NCBI GenBank assembly: GCA_020626545.1
Contig: JAHKZS010000130.1
Location: 1-8,043, forward strand
Source: a bacterium
GTDB lineage: Bacteria; Bacillota; Clostridia; Oscillospirales; Acutalibacteraceae
Reading direction: 5' to 3'
Length of the DNA: 8,043 bases
Below the pieces are notes generated by a model. It saw nothing but the letters and a program-made list of their open reading frames with translations. It was not told the origin of the DNA and made no database searches. The position numbers and the translations under genes were made by a program. Shown here piece after piece: positions 1 through 6,132 of the stretch. Within the stretch, counting starts at the first letter, position 1. Each line of letters starts with the position of its first letter.

Positions 1-558
1 TCCGACTTAATAAGAAAAATGGATATTTTAGCTACAAGAGTTGAACAGTACAGAGCGGACGAGGAAACAGTCAGAAACGCGTTACTTTCTTCTCAGAGAG
101 TAGCTGATACTACTGTTAAAGAAGCTCAGGCTAAGGCTGCTCAGATTGTAGCTGATGCTGAAGCAAAAGCACAGTCCACTTTAAAGGAAACAAACGCTGT
201 TACAGCTAAGCAGAAGGAAGTCTATCTTAAGCTTAAGGACGATTCCGCTCAGCTCAGAAAAGAACTCGAAGCTCTTTATAACAGCCATTTAAAGACTATT
301 AATGATCTTCCCACAGACGCGGTAGTTTTAAGAAAACAGGAAGAACTTGATAAAAAGTATCCTACAGCTCCAGTCGAGGATGAAGCAGAGGCAGAGAATA
401 CGGTTGAAGCACCTGTTGCTGAGGTTGCGTCCGCGGACGACGCCGAGCCTCTGTTCGAAGCAGATGTTCCTTCAGGTGATGTGGAATTTGTTAATAAAGC
501 AGAAGATAATTTCAACGATTTAAAATTCGGCGATAACTTCGACGTAGACGCTGAATAA
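1..558 (+). CDS. divIVA: DivIVA-family cell division/polarity protein, 5'-truncated by the window edge
   Basis: The reading frame is open from base 1 (Ser-Asp-Leu-Ile-Arg-Lys precede the Met at 19), so that Met is internal and the true start lies upstream. About 185 residues are visible. They begin in the DivIVA coiled coil with the family-like pattern of a Val-Glu-Gln-Tyr-Arg stretch, an Asn-Ala-Leu-Leu segment and Ala/Lys/Glu-rich heptads. Coiled coil covers roughly the first 100 visible residues, followed by a Pro/Ala/Glu-rich acidic linker (codons around 361-500) and an acidic Asp/Phe-rich tail. DivIVA proteins assemble at curved membrane and recruit division or polarity factors; the membrane-binding N-terminal domain is outside the window. 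The position directly before ileS matches the conserved Firmicutes order. The 25-bp gap to ileS holds a ribosome site but no terminator, so cotranscription is likely. Another coiled-coil protein is possible, but the gene context makes DivIVA strongly preferred. Confidence 0.88.
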   Translation, partial: SDLIRKMDILATRVEQYRADEETVRNALLSSQRVADTTVKEAQAKAAQIVADAEAKAQSTLKETNAVTAKQKEVYLKLKDDSAQLRKELEALYNSHLKTINDLPTDAVVLRKQEELDKKYPTAPVEDEAEAENTVEAPVAEVASADDAEPLFEADVPSGDVEFVNKAEDNFNDLKFGDNFDVDAE

Positions 559-583
559 AAAATAAATTTGGAGAGTAGATAAA

Positions 584-3349
584 ATGTCTCAGGATTATAA
601 TAAGACATTAAATCTTCCTAAAACTGAATTTCCAATGCGTGCAGGCTTACCTAAGAGTGAGCCTGTTACATTGCAGAAATGGGAAGATAATGATGTTTAC
701 GGTAAATTAATGGAGCATAACGAAGGAAAACCTCTTTATGTTTTACATGACGGTCCTCCGTACGCTAACGGTAATATTCACTTAGGCCACGCGTTAAATA
801 AGATTCTTAAGGATTTTATTGTTCGTCATAAGAATATGGCAGGTTATAAGTCACCTTTCGTACCCGGTTGGGATACCCACGGCTTACCTACAGAACTTAA
901 AGCGCGTCAAAAAGCAGGTATCGGCAGCTCTGCGGATATTTCTGTATTAGAATTAAGAAAAATGTGCGGCGAGTTCGTTAACGGTTATATTGACGACCAG
1001 CGTGAACAATTCAAGCGTCTCGGTGTAATAGGCGAATGGGATAATCCTTATATAACCTTAAAGCATGAATTTGAAGCTGAGCAGATTAAAGTGTTTGCCG
1101 AGATGGCTACTAAAGGATATATTTATAAGGGTTTAAAACCTGTTTACTGGTGTCCGGAGTGTAAAACAGCGCTTGCTGAGGCTGAAATTGAGTATGCCGA
1201 GGATCCTTGCCATTCTATCTACGTAAAATTTAAGGTTACAGATGACTTAGGTAAATTTGAAGCTATGGGAATTGATCCCTCTAAGGTTCATTTCGTAATC
1301 TGGACAACTACAACTTGGACATTACCCGCGAACGTTGCTATTTGTGTAGGTCCGAGATTTGAATATTCAATCGTAAAATATAACGATGAGTACTTTGTAA
1401 TGGCTACTGATCTTGTTAAAGATACAATGGAAACTGCTGAAATCACTGATTATGAGGTAGTTGCCGCAATTAAGGGTAGCGAGCTTGAATATATGAAAAC
1501 AGCTCACCCGTTCCTTGACAGAGAATCTGTTGTTATTGTCGGTGAACACGTAACTCTCGAAAGCGGTACAGGTTGTGTACATACCGCTCCCGGTCACGGT
1601 GTTGACGACTATAATGTTTGCCGTAATTACGACGATATTCCTGTAATCTGTCCTGTAGACGCTAACGGCGTTCTTACTGAAGAAGCAGGTCAGTTCGCGG
1701 GATTAACTACAGACGAAGCTAATAAGAAAATTGCTATTCATTTGGATAATACAGGCGCGTTATTCTCGCTTAAAAAGATTATTCACCAATATCCTCACTG
1801 TTGGAGATGTAAATCACCTATCTTGTTCAGAGCGACTGACCAGTGGTTCTGTTCGGTAGACGATTTTAAAGACGCGGCTATCGACGCTATTAACACAGTA
1901 GAATGGGTTCCCGCGTGGGGTAAAGAGAGAATCACATCTATGGTTCGCGATAGAAAAGACTGGTGTATTTCACGTCAGCGTAAGTGGGGTGTACCTATCC
2001 CGATTTTCTATTGTAAGGATTGTAATAAACCTTATGTTAATAAAGAGGCTATGCTTGCTGTAGCTGATTTATTCGGCAAAGAAGGCTCGAACGCGTGGTT
2101 TGAGAAAGACGCTTCTGAAATTCTTCCCGCAGGTACAAAGTGCGAAGAATGCGGATGCGAGAACTTCGAAAAAGAGAAAGACATTATGGATGTTTGGTTC
2201 GACAGCGGCTCCTCACACAGAGCTGTTTGTAAACGTCGTGATTATCTTTCATATCCAGTCGATTTATACCTTGAGGGTAACGACCAGTACAGAGGTTGGT
2301 TCCAGTCATCGCTATTAACTTCCGTAGCTACAGAAGGTATCGCTCCTTATAAGACCGTTCTTACTCATGGTATGATTCTCGATATGGAAAAACGCAAGAT
2401 GAGTAAATCACTCGGAAACGGTATTAGTCCCCAGGAAGTAATCGAGCAGTATGGCGCGGATGTTCTCAGACTTTGGGTAGCTTCCTGCGACTATCAGAGC
2501 GATGTAAGTATTTCGAGGGAGATTCTTAAACAGTCCTCTGAGGCTTACAGAAAGATCAGAAATACTGCTAGATACATCCTCGGTAATATCAGCGACTTTG
2601 ATCCGGATAAGAATATGGTCGAAACTAAAGATATGATGCCGATTGATAAGTGGGCTGTTAAAACTCTTAACGCTCTTATCGAAAAAGTTAACAACGCTTA
2701 CGATAAGTTTGAGTTCCATCAGGTATACCATAGCGTTCATAACTTCTGCGTTGTAGACATGTCTAACTTCTACTTAGATGTTCTTAAGGACAGACTTTAC
2801 ACTGAAAAGCCTGATAGCTTTGAAAGAAGATCAGCTCAAAGCGCTATCTATTTAATCTTAGACGCTATGACAAGAATGTTAACTCCTATCCTTGCGTATA
2901 CATCTGATGAAATCTGGCGCTTTATGCCTCATAAATCCGGCGATAATACAGAAAATGTATTATTTAACGATATGCCCAAGGCAATTGATATTGATGTTGA
3001 TGACGAGTTTATGAATACATGGGCAATGATTTCCGACTTACGCGATAGTGTTAAGAAAGAGATTGAGCTTGTTGTTAAGGATAAGCTAATCAAAGGTTCA
3101 CTTGAAGCAAAGGTTACACTGACTGCTTCAGGAGATTACCTTGAATTCCTTAATAAGGTTTCAGATGAAATTAAACCCGCTCTAATCGTTTCCGATGTAG
3201 AAATTAAAGAGGGCGCAGGTGAACTCGAAATCAAAGTCGAAAAAGCTGAGGGAGAAAAGTGTGAGAGATGCTGGAGTATCAGCAAATCTGTTGGATTAAA
3301 CACCGCTCATCCCACACTTTGTGATAAATGTTGTAAATTTTTTGAGTAA
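584..3349 (+). CDS. ileS: Isoleucyl-tRNA synthetase
   Basis: This cytoplasmic class I aminoacyl-tRNA synthetase charges tRNA-Ile with isoleucine and hydrolyses mischarged valine. The 921-residue length fits bacterial IleRS with a C-terminal zinc motif. Visible landmarks are the HIGH-type motif HLGH at 66-69, a CPEC knuckle at 190-193, the CP1 editing-domain signatures WTTTTWTLPAN from 240 and GTGCVHTAPGHG from 328, two further Cys pairs at 477/480 and 520/523, the DVWFDSGSSH motif from 536, KMSKS at 605-609, and a C-terminal Cys4 zinc site (893, 896, 913, 916). All catalytic signatures are intact. The start is supported by GGAGA at 570-574, 9 nt before the ATG. It follows divIVA by 25 bp and precedes lspA, as in many Firmicutes. 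No T-box leader can fit in the upstream gap, so isoleucine-responsive control, if any, must act elsewhere, for example upstream of divIVA. Confidence 0.98.
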   Translation: MSQDYNKTLNLPKTEFPMRAGLPKSEPVTLQKWEDNDVYGKLMEHNEGKPLYVLHDGPPYANGNIHLGHALNKILKDFIVRHKNMAGYKSPFVPGWDTHGLPTELKARQKAGIGSSADISVLELRKMCGEFVNGYIDDQREQFKRLGVIGEWDNPYITLKHEFEAEQIKVFAEMATKGYIYKGLKPVYWCPECKTALAEAEIEYAEDPCHSIYVKFKVTDDLGKFEAMGIDPSKVHFVIWTTTTWTLPANVAICVGPRFEYSIVKYNDEYFVMATDLVKDTMETAEITDYEVVAAIKGSELEYMKTAHPFLDRESVVIVGEHVTLESGTGCVHTAPGHGVDDYNVCRNYDDIPVICPVDANGVLTEEAGQFAGLTTDEANKKIAIHLDNTGALFSLKKIIHQYPHCWRCKSPILFRATDQWFCSVDDFKDAAIDAINTVEWVPAWGKERITSMVRDRKDWCISRQRKWGVPIPIFYCKDCNKPYVNKEAMLAVADLFGKEGSNAWFEKDASEILPAGTKCEECGCENFEKEKDIMDVWFDSGSSHRAVCKRRDYLSYPVDLYLEGNDQYRGWFQSSLLTSVATEGIAPYKTVLTHGMILDMEKRKMSKSLGNGISPQEVIEQYGADVLRLWVASCDYQSDVSISREILKQSSEAYRKIRNTARYILGNISDFDPDKNMVETKDMMPIDKWAVKTLNALIEKVNNAYDKFEFHQVYHSVHNFCVVDMSNFYLDVLKDRLYTEKPDSFERRSAQSAIYLILDAMTRMLTPILAYTSDEIWRFMPHKSGDNTENVLFNDMPKAIDIDVDDEFMNTWAMISDLRDSVKKEIELVVKDKLIKGSLEAKVTLTASGDYLEFLNKVSDEIKPALIVSDVEIKEGAGELEIKVEKAEGEKCERCWSISKSVGLNTAHPTLCDKCCKFFE

Positions 3350-3355
3350 AAATAT

Positions 3356-3381
3356 GTCGGTGTAGTATATACTGCGCCGAC
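3356..3381 (+). promoter_or_regulatory. RNA hairpin in the ileS-lspA gap (possible attenuator, processing or stabiliser element)
   Basis: A 10-bp stem (3356-3365 with 3372-3381) closes on a six-base loop TATATA, which could pair further. Eight pairs are Watson-Crick and two are U-G wobbles (3361/3376 and 3363/3374). In the minus-strand transcript these two would be A-C mismatches, so the structure favours plus-strand RNA. It begins 7 nt after the ileS stop codon. The following sequence is AT-rich but has no uninterrupted U tract, so it is not a classic intrinsic terminator. Partial termination, RNase processing or 3'-end protection of the ileS message are all possible. Confidence 0.55.
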
Positions 3382-3399
3382 TATTTATTATAATTATTC

Positions 3400-3406
3400 G
3401 GGTGAT
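3400..3406 (+). promoter_or_regulatory. Shifted-register ribosome binding site of lspA (GGGTGAT)
   Basis: There is no AGGAGG core here. Instead GGTGAT (3401-3406) matches the GGTGATCC end of the sequence complementary to the 16S rRNA 3' tail. Counting from the GG pair there are 7 nt to the ATG at 3410, which is a normal aligned spacing. This supports the chosen lspA start. Confidence 0.6.
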
Positions 3407-3409
3407 AAT

Positions 3410-3886
3410 ATGCCTTTTATAGTTTTAGGATTTTCCTTATTGGTCGTGGTTATCGACTATATTATAAAAATCCTTGTAATTAACAATTTAAAACCTATAT
3501 CAAGTTTAGAGATTATACCGGGGCTTTTTTCTCTAAATTATGTTGAAAATAAAGGCGCGGCATTTGGTATGCTTGCTAACGCAAGATGGATATTTATTGT
3601 ATTTACGATAGCGGTAATTATTTTTTTAATTATATTTCTTTTTTGGAAAAAACCTACAAGTAAATTACTTAATGTCGCATTTATATTAATCATAGGCGGA
3701 GGTATAGGAAATCTTATAGACAGAATTTTTTACGGTTATGTTGTAGATTATCTGAGTATAAGTTTTTTCCCTCCTGTATGCAATTTCGCTGATTACTGTG
3801 TAACTATCGGAGCTTTTCTCTTAGTTATCTATCTAATATTCATTACTGATTATACTAAGAAAAATAAGGAATTAAAAAATGGATAA
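3410..3886 (+). CDS. lspA: Lipoprotein signal peptidase (signal peptidase II)
   Basis: This polytopic membrane aspartyl protease cleaves the signal peptide of diacylglyceryl-modified prolipoproteins. The protein is 158 residues, a usual family length, with four hydrophobic segments at about 2-24, 60-79, 87-101 and 130-147. Family signatures are Asp16 near the first membrane segment, NKGAAFG at 47-53, GGxxGNxxDR ending at Arg105 (Asn101, Asp104), VVD with Asp113, and the NFAD motif with Asn125 and Asp128. Asp113 and Asp128 correspond to the catalytic aspartate pair of the family, and both are present. Its stop overlaps the rluD start by 8 bp, indicating translational coupling. Position between ileS and rluD matches the Bacillus-type order. 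The higher AT content here reflects hydrophobic codons (Ile, Phe, Leu) and I do not read it as foreign DNA. Confidence 0.97.
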   Translation: MPFIVLGFSLLVVVIDYIIKILVINNLKPISSLEIIPGLFSLNYVENKGAAFGMLANARWIFIVFTIAVIIFLIIFLFWKKPTSKLLNVAFILIIGGGIGNLIDRIFYGYVVDYLSISFFPPVCNFADYCVTIGAFLLVIYLIFITDYTKKNKELKNG

Positions 3887-4802
3887 TTATCTTTTTGAAA
3901 TAGATAATATCAATTCTAAAATCAGAATAGATAAATTTCTTTCCGATAAAATCGAAAATTTAACACGTTCCGCGATTGTAAATCTTATTGAAAACGGTAA
4001 CGTAACGGTTAACGAAAACTCCGTTCCCAAAAATTATAAACTTAAAGAGGGAGATAAGGTTGATATTACAGTGCCTGATCCCGTAGAGTACGAAGCTAAA
4101 GCAGAAAATATACCTCTTGATATTGTTTACGAGGATAACGATTTAATTGTCGTAAATAAACCAAAGGGAATGGTGGTTCATCCTGCCGCGGGTAATTATG
4201 AAGGTACGCTGGTGAACGCGCTTTTATATCATTGTAAAGATAATTTATCGGGTATTAACGGAGTTTTGCGTCCCGGGATAGTACATAGAATTGACAAGAA
4301 TACAAGCGGACTTTTAATAGTAGCTAAAAACGATTTATCCCATAAATTCCTTGCTGAACAGATAAAGAAACATTCATTCACACGAGAGTATCAGGCTGTA
4401 GTAGCCGGCAACATAAAAGACGAAAAGGGAACAATCAACGCTCCTATAGGAAGGCATCACACCGACCGGAAGAAAATGACCGTTACCGAGCGCAACTCTA
4501 AAAACGCCGTTACTCATTACGAAGTCATCGCAAGATTTAAGGGGTATACTCACATTAAATGTATCCTTGAAACAGGTCGTACACATCAGATCAGAGTTCA
4601 TATGGCTTATATAGGACATCCTGTAGCGGGAGATGATGTTTACGGAATTAAAAAGGAAAAAGTTAATTTTACTGGTCAATGCTTACACGCGGGGAAGATT
4701 GGCTTTATTCATCCTACCACTAAAGAATATATGGAGTTTACAGCTGATCCGCCTGAGTATTTTAAGGAATTTTTGCTAAAATTAAAAAGAATGAGCGAAT
4801 AA
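3879..4802 (+). CDS. rluD: RluA/RluD-family 23S rRNA pseudouridine synthase
   Basis: This enzyme isomerises uridine to pseudouridine in large-subunit rRNA. An N-terminal S4 RNA-binding domain occupies about residues 16-65, followed by the RluA-type catalytic domain. The catalytic signature is VHRIDKNTSGLL with the nucleophile Asp139. Other family landmarks are VVNKPKGMVVHPA at 91-103, the PIGRH motif, and the GRTHQIRVHM motif with the downstream GHPVAGDDVYG segment. Length (307 aa) is normal for RluD-like proteins with an S4 domain. The ATG lies inside the end of lspA, with AAGGA at 3866-3870 and an 8-nt spacer, so the two genes are coupled. The Bacillus counterpart is ylyB, which also follows lspA. 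The family assignment is secure. The exact target uridines (1911/1915/1917 in E. coli RluD) cannot be read from sequence. Confidence 0.93.
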   Translation: MDNYLFEIDNINSKIRIDKFLSDKIENLTRSAIVNLIENGNVTVNENSVPKNYKLKEGDKVDITVPDPVEYEAKAENIPLDIVYEDNDLIVVNKPKGMVVHPAAGNYEGTLVNALLYHCKDNLSGINGVLRPGIVHRIDKNTSGLLIVAKNDLSHKFLAEQIKKHSFTREYQAVVAGNIKDEKGTINAPIGRHHTDRKKMTVTERNSKNAVTHYEVIARFKGYTHIKCILETGRTHQIRVHMAYIGHPVAGDDVYGIKKEKVNFTGQCLHAGKIGFIHPTTKEYMEFTADPPEYFKEFLLKLKRMSE

Positions 4803-4807
4803 TATTC

Positions 4808-4853
4808 TTTTTTATAAAAAACACTTGCATTTATTATGTGATTGTGATATTAT
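4808..4853 (+). promoter_or_regulatory. Strong rplS promoter with UP-like element and extended -10
   Basis: A -35 hexamer TTGCAT at 4825-4830 is separated by 17 bp from the -10 hexamer TATTAT at 4848-4853. A TG dinucleotide at 4845-4846 gives the extended -10 form TGnTATTAT. Directly upstream, T6-AT-A6 at 4808-4821 lies at about -52 to -39 from the predicted start near 4860, where UP elements contact the RNA polymerase alpha C-terminal domain. This is the layout expected for a ribosomal-protein gene promoter. The start point is inferred, not measured. Confidence 0.82.
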
Positions 4854-4859
4854 ATTATG

Positions 4860-4978
4860 GCATTTGGATACCGTTACTTAGTAATGGGGTTCAATAATCA
4901 GCGTAAGCTGAAATTTGAAGCGGATGGTCCTCTACATTAGATATTGTATGAACATCTGAAATTTATAGGAGGTTCAAT
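4860..4978 (+). promoter_or_regulatory. Structured 5' leader of rplS (candidate L19 leader)
   Basis: The predicted transcript has about 119 nt before the start codon. Three stem-loops can be drawn by eye. Stem 1 is a 7-bp stem with a UUA loop (4871-4877 with 4881-4887, one G-U pair). Stem 2 has an outer UUCAA/UUGAA stem (4890-4894 with 4915-4919), a symmetric 3x3 internal loop, and an inner UCAGC/GCUGA stem (4898-4902 with 4907-4911) capped by a GUAA GNRA tetraloop. Stem 3 is a CGGAUG/CAUCUG stem (4921-4926 with 4953-4958) enclosing a short UACA/UGUA helix. The ribosome site AGGAGG (4967-4972) follows. CCUC at 4929-4932 could alternatively pair with GAGG of that site. Feedback by L19 on its own leader is a known theme in Firmicutes; assigning this leader to that family is inference. 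Confidence 0.62.
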
Positions 4979-5320
4979 ATGGACGCATTAAAAACAATCG
5001 CTGCTGATTCAGTAAAAGCAGACGCGCCTCAGTTCGCTATCGGTGATACTGTAAAAGTTTCCGTTAACATTCGTGAGGGACAGAGAGAAAGAATCCAGAT
5101 GTTCGAGGGCACAGTTATTGCCAAGAGAGGCTCAGGTGTCGCTGAGACCTTTACTGTAAGACGTGTTGCTTACGGTGTAGGAGTAGAGAGAGTATTCCCT
5201 TTACATTCTCCTAACGTAAGAAAAGTTGAGGTTATCCGCCGCGGTAAAGTCAGAAGAGCTAAACTCTATTATCTTCGTGACCGTGTTGGTAAAGCCGCAA
5301 AAGTTAAGGAACAGGTCTAA
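4979..5320 (+). CDS. rplS: 50S ribosomal protein L19
   Basis: L19 (bL19) is a large-subunit protein that lies at the interface with the small subunit. The 113-residue product has the full family pattern: [22 protein letters not shown] in its N-terminal half (about 19-40), [12 protein letters not shown] with ETFTVRRV following, the [12 protein letters not shown] stretch, and a basic C-terminal region with the [16 protein letters not shown] segment. Its length is near the usual 115 residues. The start is fixed by a near-ideal AGGAGG at 4967-4972, 6 nt before the ATG. It is flanked by its own promoter, structured leader and terminator, so it is probably made mostly as a monocistronic message. 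In many Firmicutes rimM and trmD lie just upstream of rplS; here the upstream neighbour is rluD instead. Confidence 0.98.
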   Translation: MDALKTIAADSVKADAPQFAIGDTVKVSVNIREGQRERIQMFEGTVIAKRGSGVAETFTVRRVAYGVGVERVFPLHSPNVRKVEVIRRGKVRRAKLYYLRDRVGKAAKVKEQV

Positions 5321-5331
5321 TAATGAAAAAA

Positions 5332-5356
5332 GGGGGCTGTTCAAGTCCCCGTTTTT
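5332..5356 (+). terminator. Intrinsic terminator after rplS
   Basis: A 7-bp stem (5332-5338 with 5344-5350: four G-C, one G-U, one C-G, one U-A) with a 5-nt loop is followed by G and five Us (5352-5356). Six As at 5326-5331 precede it, so it could also act in the reverse direction, though no minus-strand gene is visible nearby. It starts 12 nt after the rplS stop. Confidence 0.88.
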
Positions 5357-5395
5357 ACTTTTTAAACTTCTATGTTATTTAAGTTTACTGCATTG

Positions 5396-5402
5396 AAGGT
5401 GA
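5396..5402 (+). promoter_or_regulatory. Shifted-register ribosome binding site of lepB (AAGGTGA)
   Basis: AAGGTGA lies just before the ATG at 5407. Seven nucleotides separate its GG pair from the start codon, as for lspA and rbgA. It supports the chosen lepB start. No convincing promoter could be found between the rplS terminator and this site. Confidence 0.6.
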
Positions 5403-5406
5403 AAAA

Positions 5407-6057
5407 ATGGATTCCGAAAAAATAAAGAACAAAAACGAAAAATCGGAAGTTAAAAAAATCGATAATAATAAACTGTTTTCTAAACGTAAGTCAATAGAAC
5501 CGCGTGTTATCCATTTAAAAAACTCTGATTCAATTGCCGGCGTTTACGAATGGGTTCATTCGTTGGTTTTTGCTGTTGCTATCGTTGTAATTCTGCTTAC
5601 ATTCTTCGTTAGACTTGTAGATGTAAGCGGTACTTCTATGAAACAGACTTTGCAGAATAATGATAAGGTTGTAGTTTCTAACTTTTTTTATCAGCCTAAA
5701 CAAGGCGATATTGTGGTTATAAGCCACGGAGCCGAGTACGCCGAACCTATAATCAAAAGAGTTATAGCTACCGAAGGACAATCTTTATCTATAGATTTTG
5801 ATACTGAAAAAATCATAGTTGACGGTGTTGAACTTAAAGAAAACTATATTCAGGGACACACGCATAAAGAAGACGGAGAAATCCCTAAAGTAATTCCCAA
5901 GGGTAAAGTTTTTGTGCTCGGAGATAACCGAGGTGTTTCTATGGATAGCCGCTCTAAAGCTATAGGTTTAATTGATGTAACAGATATTATAGGCAAAGCT
6001 GAGGTTGTAGTATTCCCGTTCGGCAATATGAAATACCTTGCTAATCCTTTTTCTTAA
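5407..6057 (+). CDS. lepB: Signal peptidase I
   Basis: This membrane-anchored Ser/Lys protease (S26 family) removes signal peptides from Sec- and Tat-exported proteins. The 216-residue protein has a Lys/Asn-rich cytoplasmic N-terminus of about 45 residues, one membrane anchor at about 52-70, then the extracytoplasmic catalytic domain. Box B is VSGTSMKQTL with nucleophile Ser77. Box D is IIKRVIATEG with general base Lys117. Box E is GDNRGVSMDSR at 172-182. The common Pro in the Ser-Met-x-Pro box is Gln80 here, a variation I believe also occurs in other clostridial SPase I proteins and not one that predicts inactivity. The single anchor is the Gram-positive type. It lies between two terminators (5332-5356 and 6072-6107). 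Expression therefore needs its own weak promoter in 5357-5395 or read-through from rplS. Confidence 0.97.
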   Translation: MDSEKIKNKNEKSEVKKIDNNKLFSKRKSIEPRVIHLKNSDSIAGVYEWVHSLVFAVAIVVILLTFFVRLVDVSGTSMKQTLQNNDKVVVSNFFYQPKQGDIVVISHGAEYAEPIIKRVIATEGQSLSIDFDTEKIIVDGVELKENYIQGHTHKEDGEIPKVIPKGKVFVLGDNRGVSMDSRSKAIGLIDVTDIIGKAEVVVFPFGNMKYLANPFS

Positions 6058-6071
6058 TTTTGTTTATTGCG

Positions 6072-6107
6072 CTCACATCTATGTTTTTATGGATGTGAGT
6101 TTTCTTT
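6072..6107 (+). terminator. Intrinsic terminator after lepB
   Basis: A 12-bp stem (6072-6083 with 6088-6099, of which 8 outer pairs are perfect Watson-Crick and two inner pairs are G-U) is capped by a UUUU loop and followed by UUUUCUUU at 6100-6107. It begins 14 nt after the lepB stop and separates lepB from the rbgA-rnhB-yraN unit. Confidence 0.9.
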
Positions 6108-6123
6108 AAATTAGATATAAATT

Positions 6124-6129
6124 GGTGAT
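6124..6129 (+). promoter_or_regulatory. Shifted-register ribosome binding site of rbgA (GGTGAT)
   Basis: GGTGAT sits 3 nt before the ATG at 6133. As at lspA, it pairs with the upstream part of the anti-Shine-Dalgarno tail, which keeps 7 nt between its GG pair and the ATG. No AGGAGG core is present in the short gap after the lepB terminator. Confidence 0.6.
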
Positions 6130-6132
6130 TAT

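Noticed and set aside
19..558. Treating the ATG at 19 as the start of the first gene
   Set aside because: The frame is open to base 1 and the upstream residues continue the DivIVA coiled coil, so the Met is internal and the gene is truncated by the window.
276..608. A 110-codon minus-strand open frame opposite the divIVA end
   Set aside because: It is a Ser/Ala/Thr-rich low-complexity shadow of the acidic divIVA tail, with no supporting motif or context.
3389..3394. TATAAT before lspA as a promoter -10
   Set aside because: No -35-like hexamer lies at a suitable distance, since that region falls inside the hairpin loop. A TATAAT match is expected by chance in such AT-rich sequence.
4803..4821. 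T6-AT-A6 after rluD as an intrinsic terminator
   Set aside because: The stem would be made only of A-U pairs and no U tract follows. Its position fits an UP element of the rplS promoter better.
5637..5660. Loss of the usual Pro in the LepB Ser-Met-x-Pro box as a sign of inactivation
   Set aside because: The Ser77/Lys117 dyad and the GDNR...DSR box are intact, and this Pro position is known to vary in clostridial enzymes, so the protein is probably active.
6116..6121. TATAAA as the -10 of an rbgA promoter
   Set aside because: The matching -35 position falls in the lepB terminator stem and does not resemble TTGACA. It is kept only as a weak possibility.
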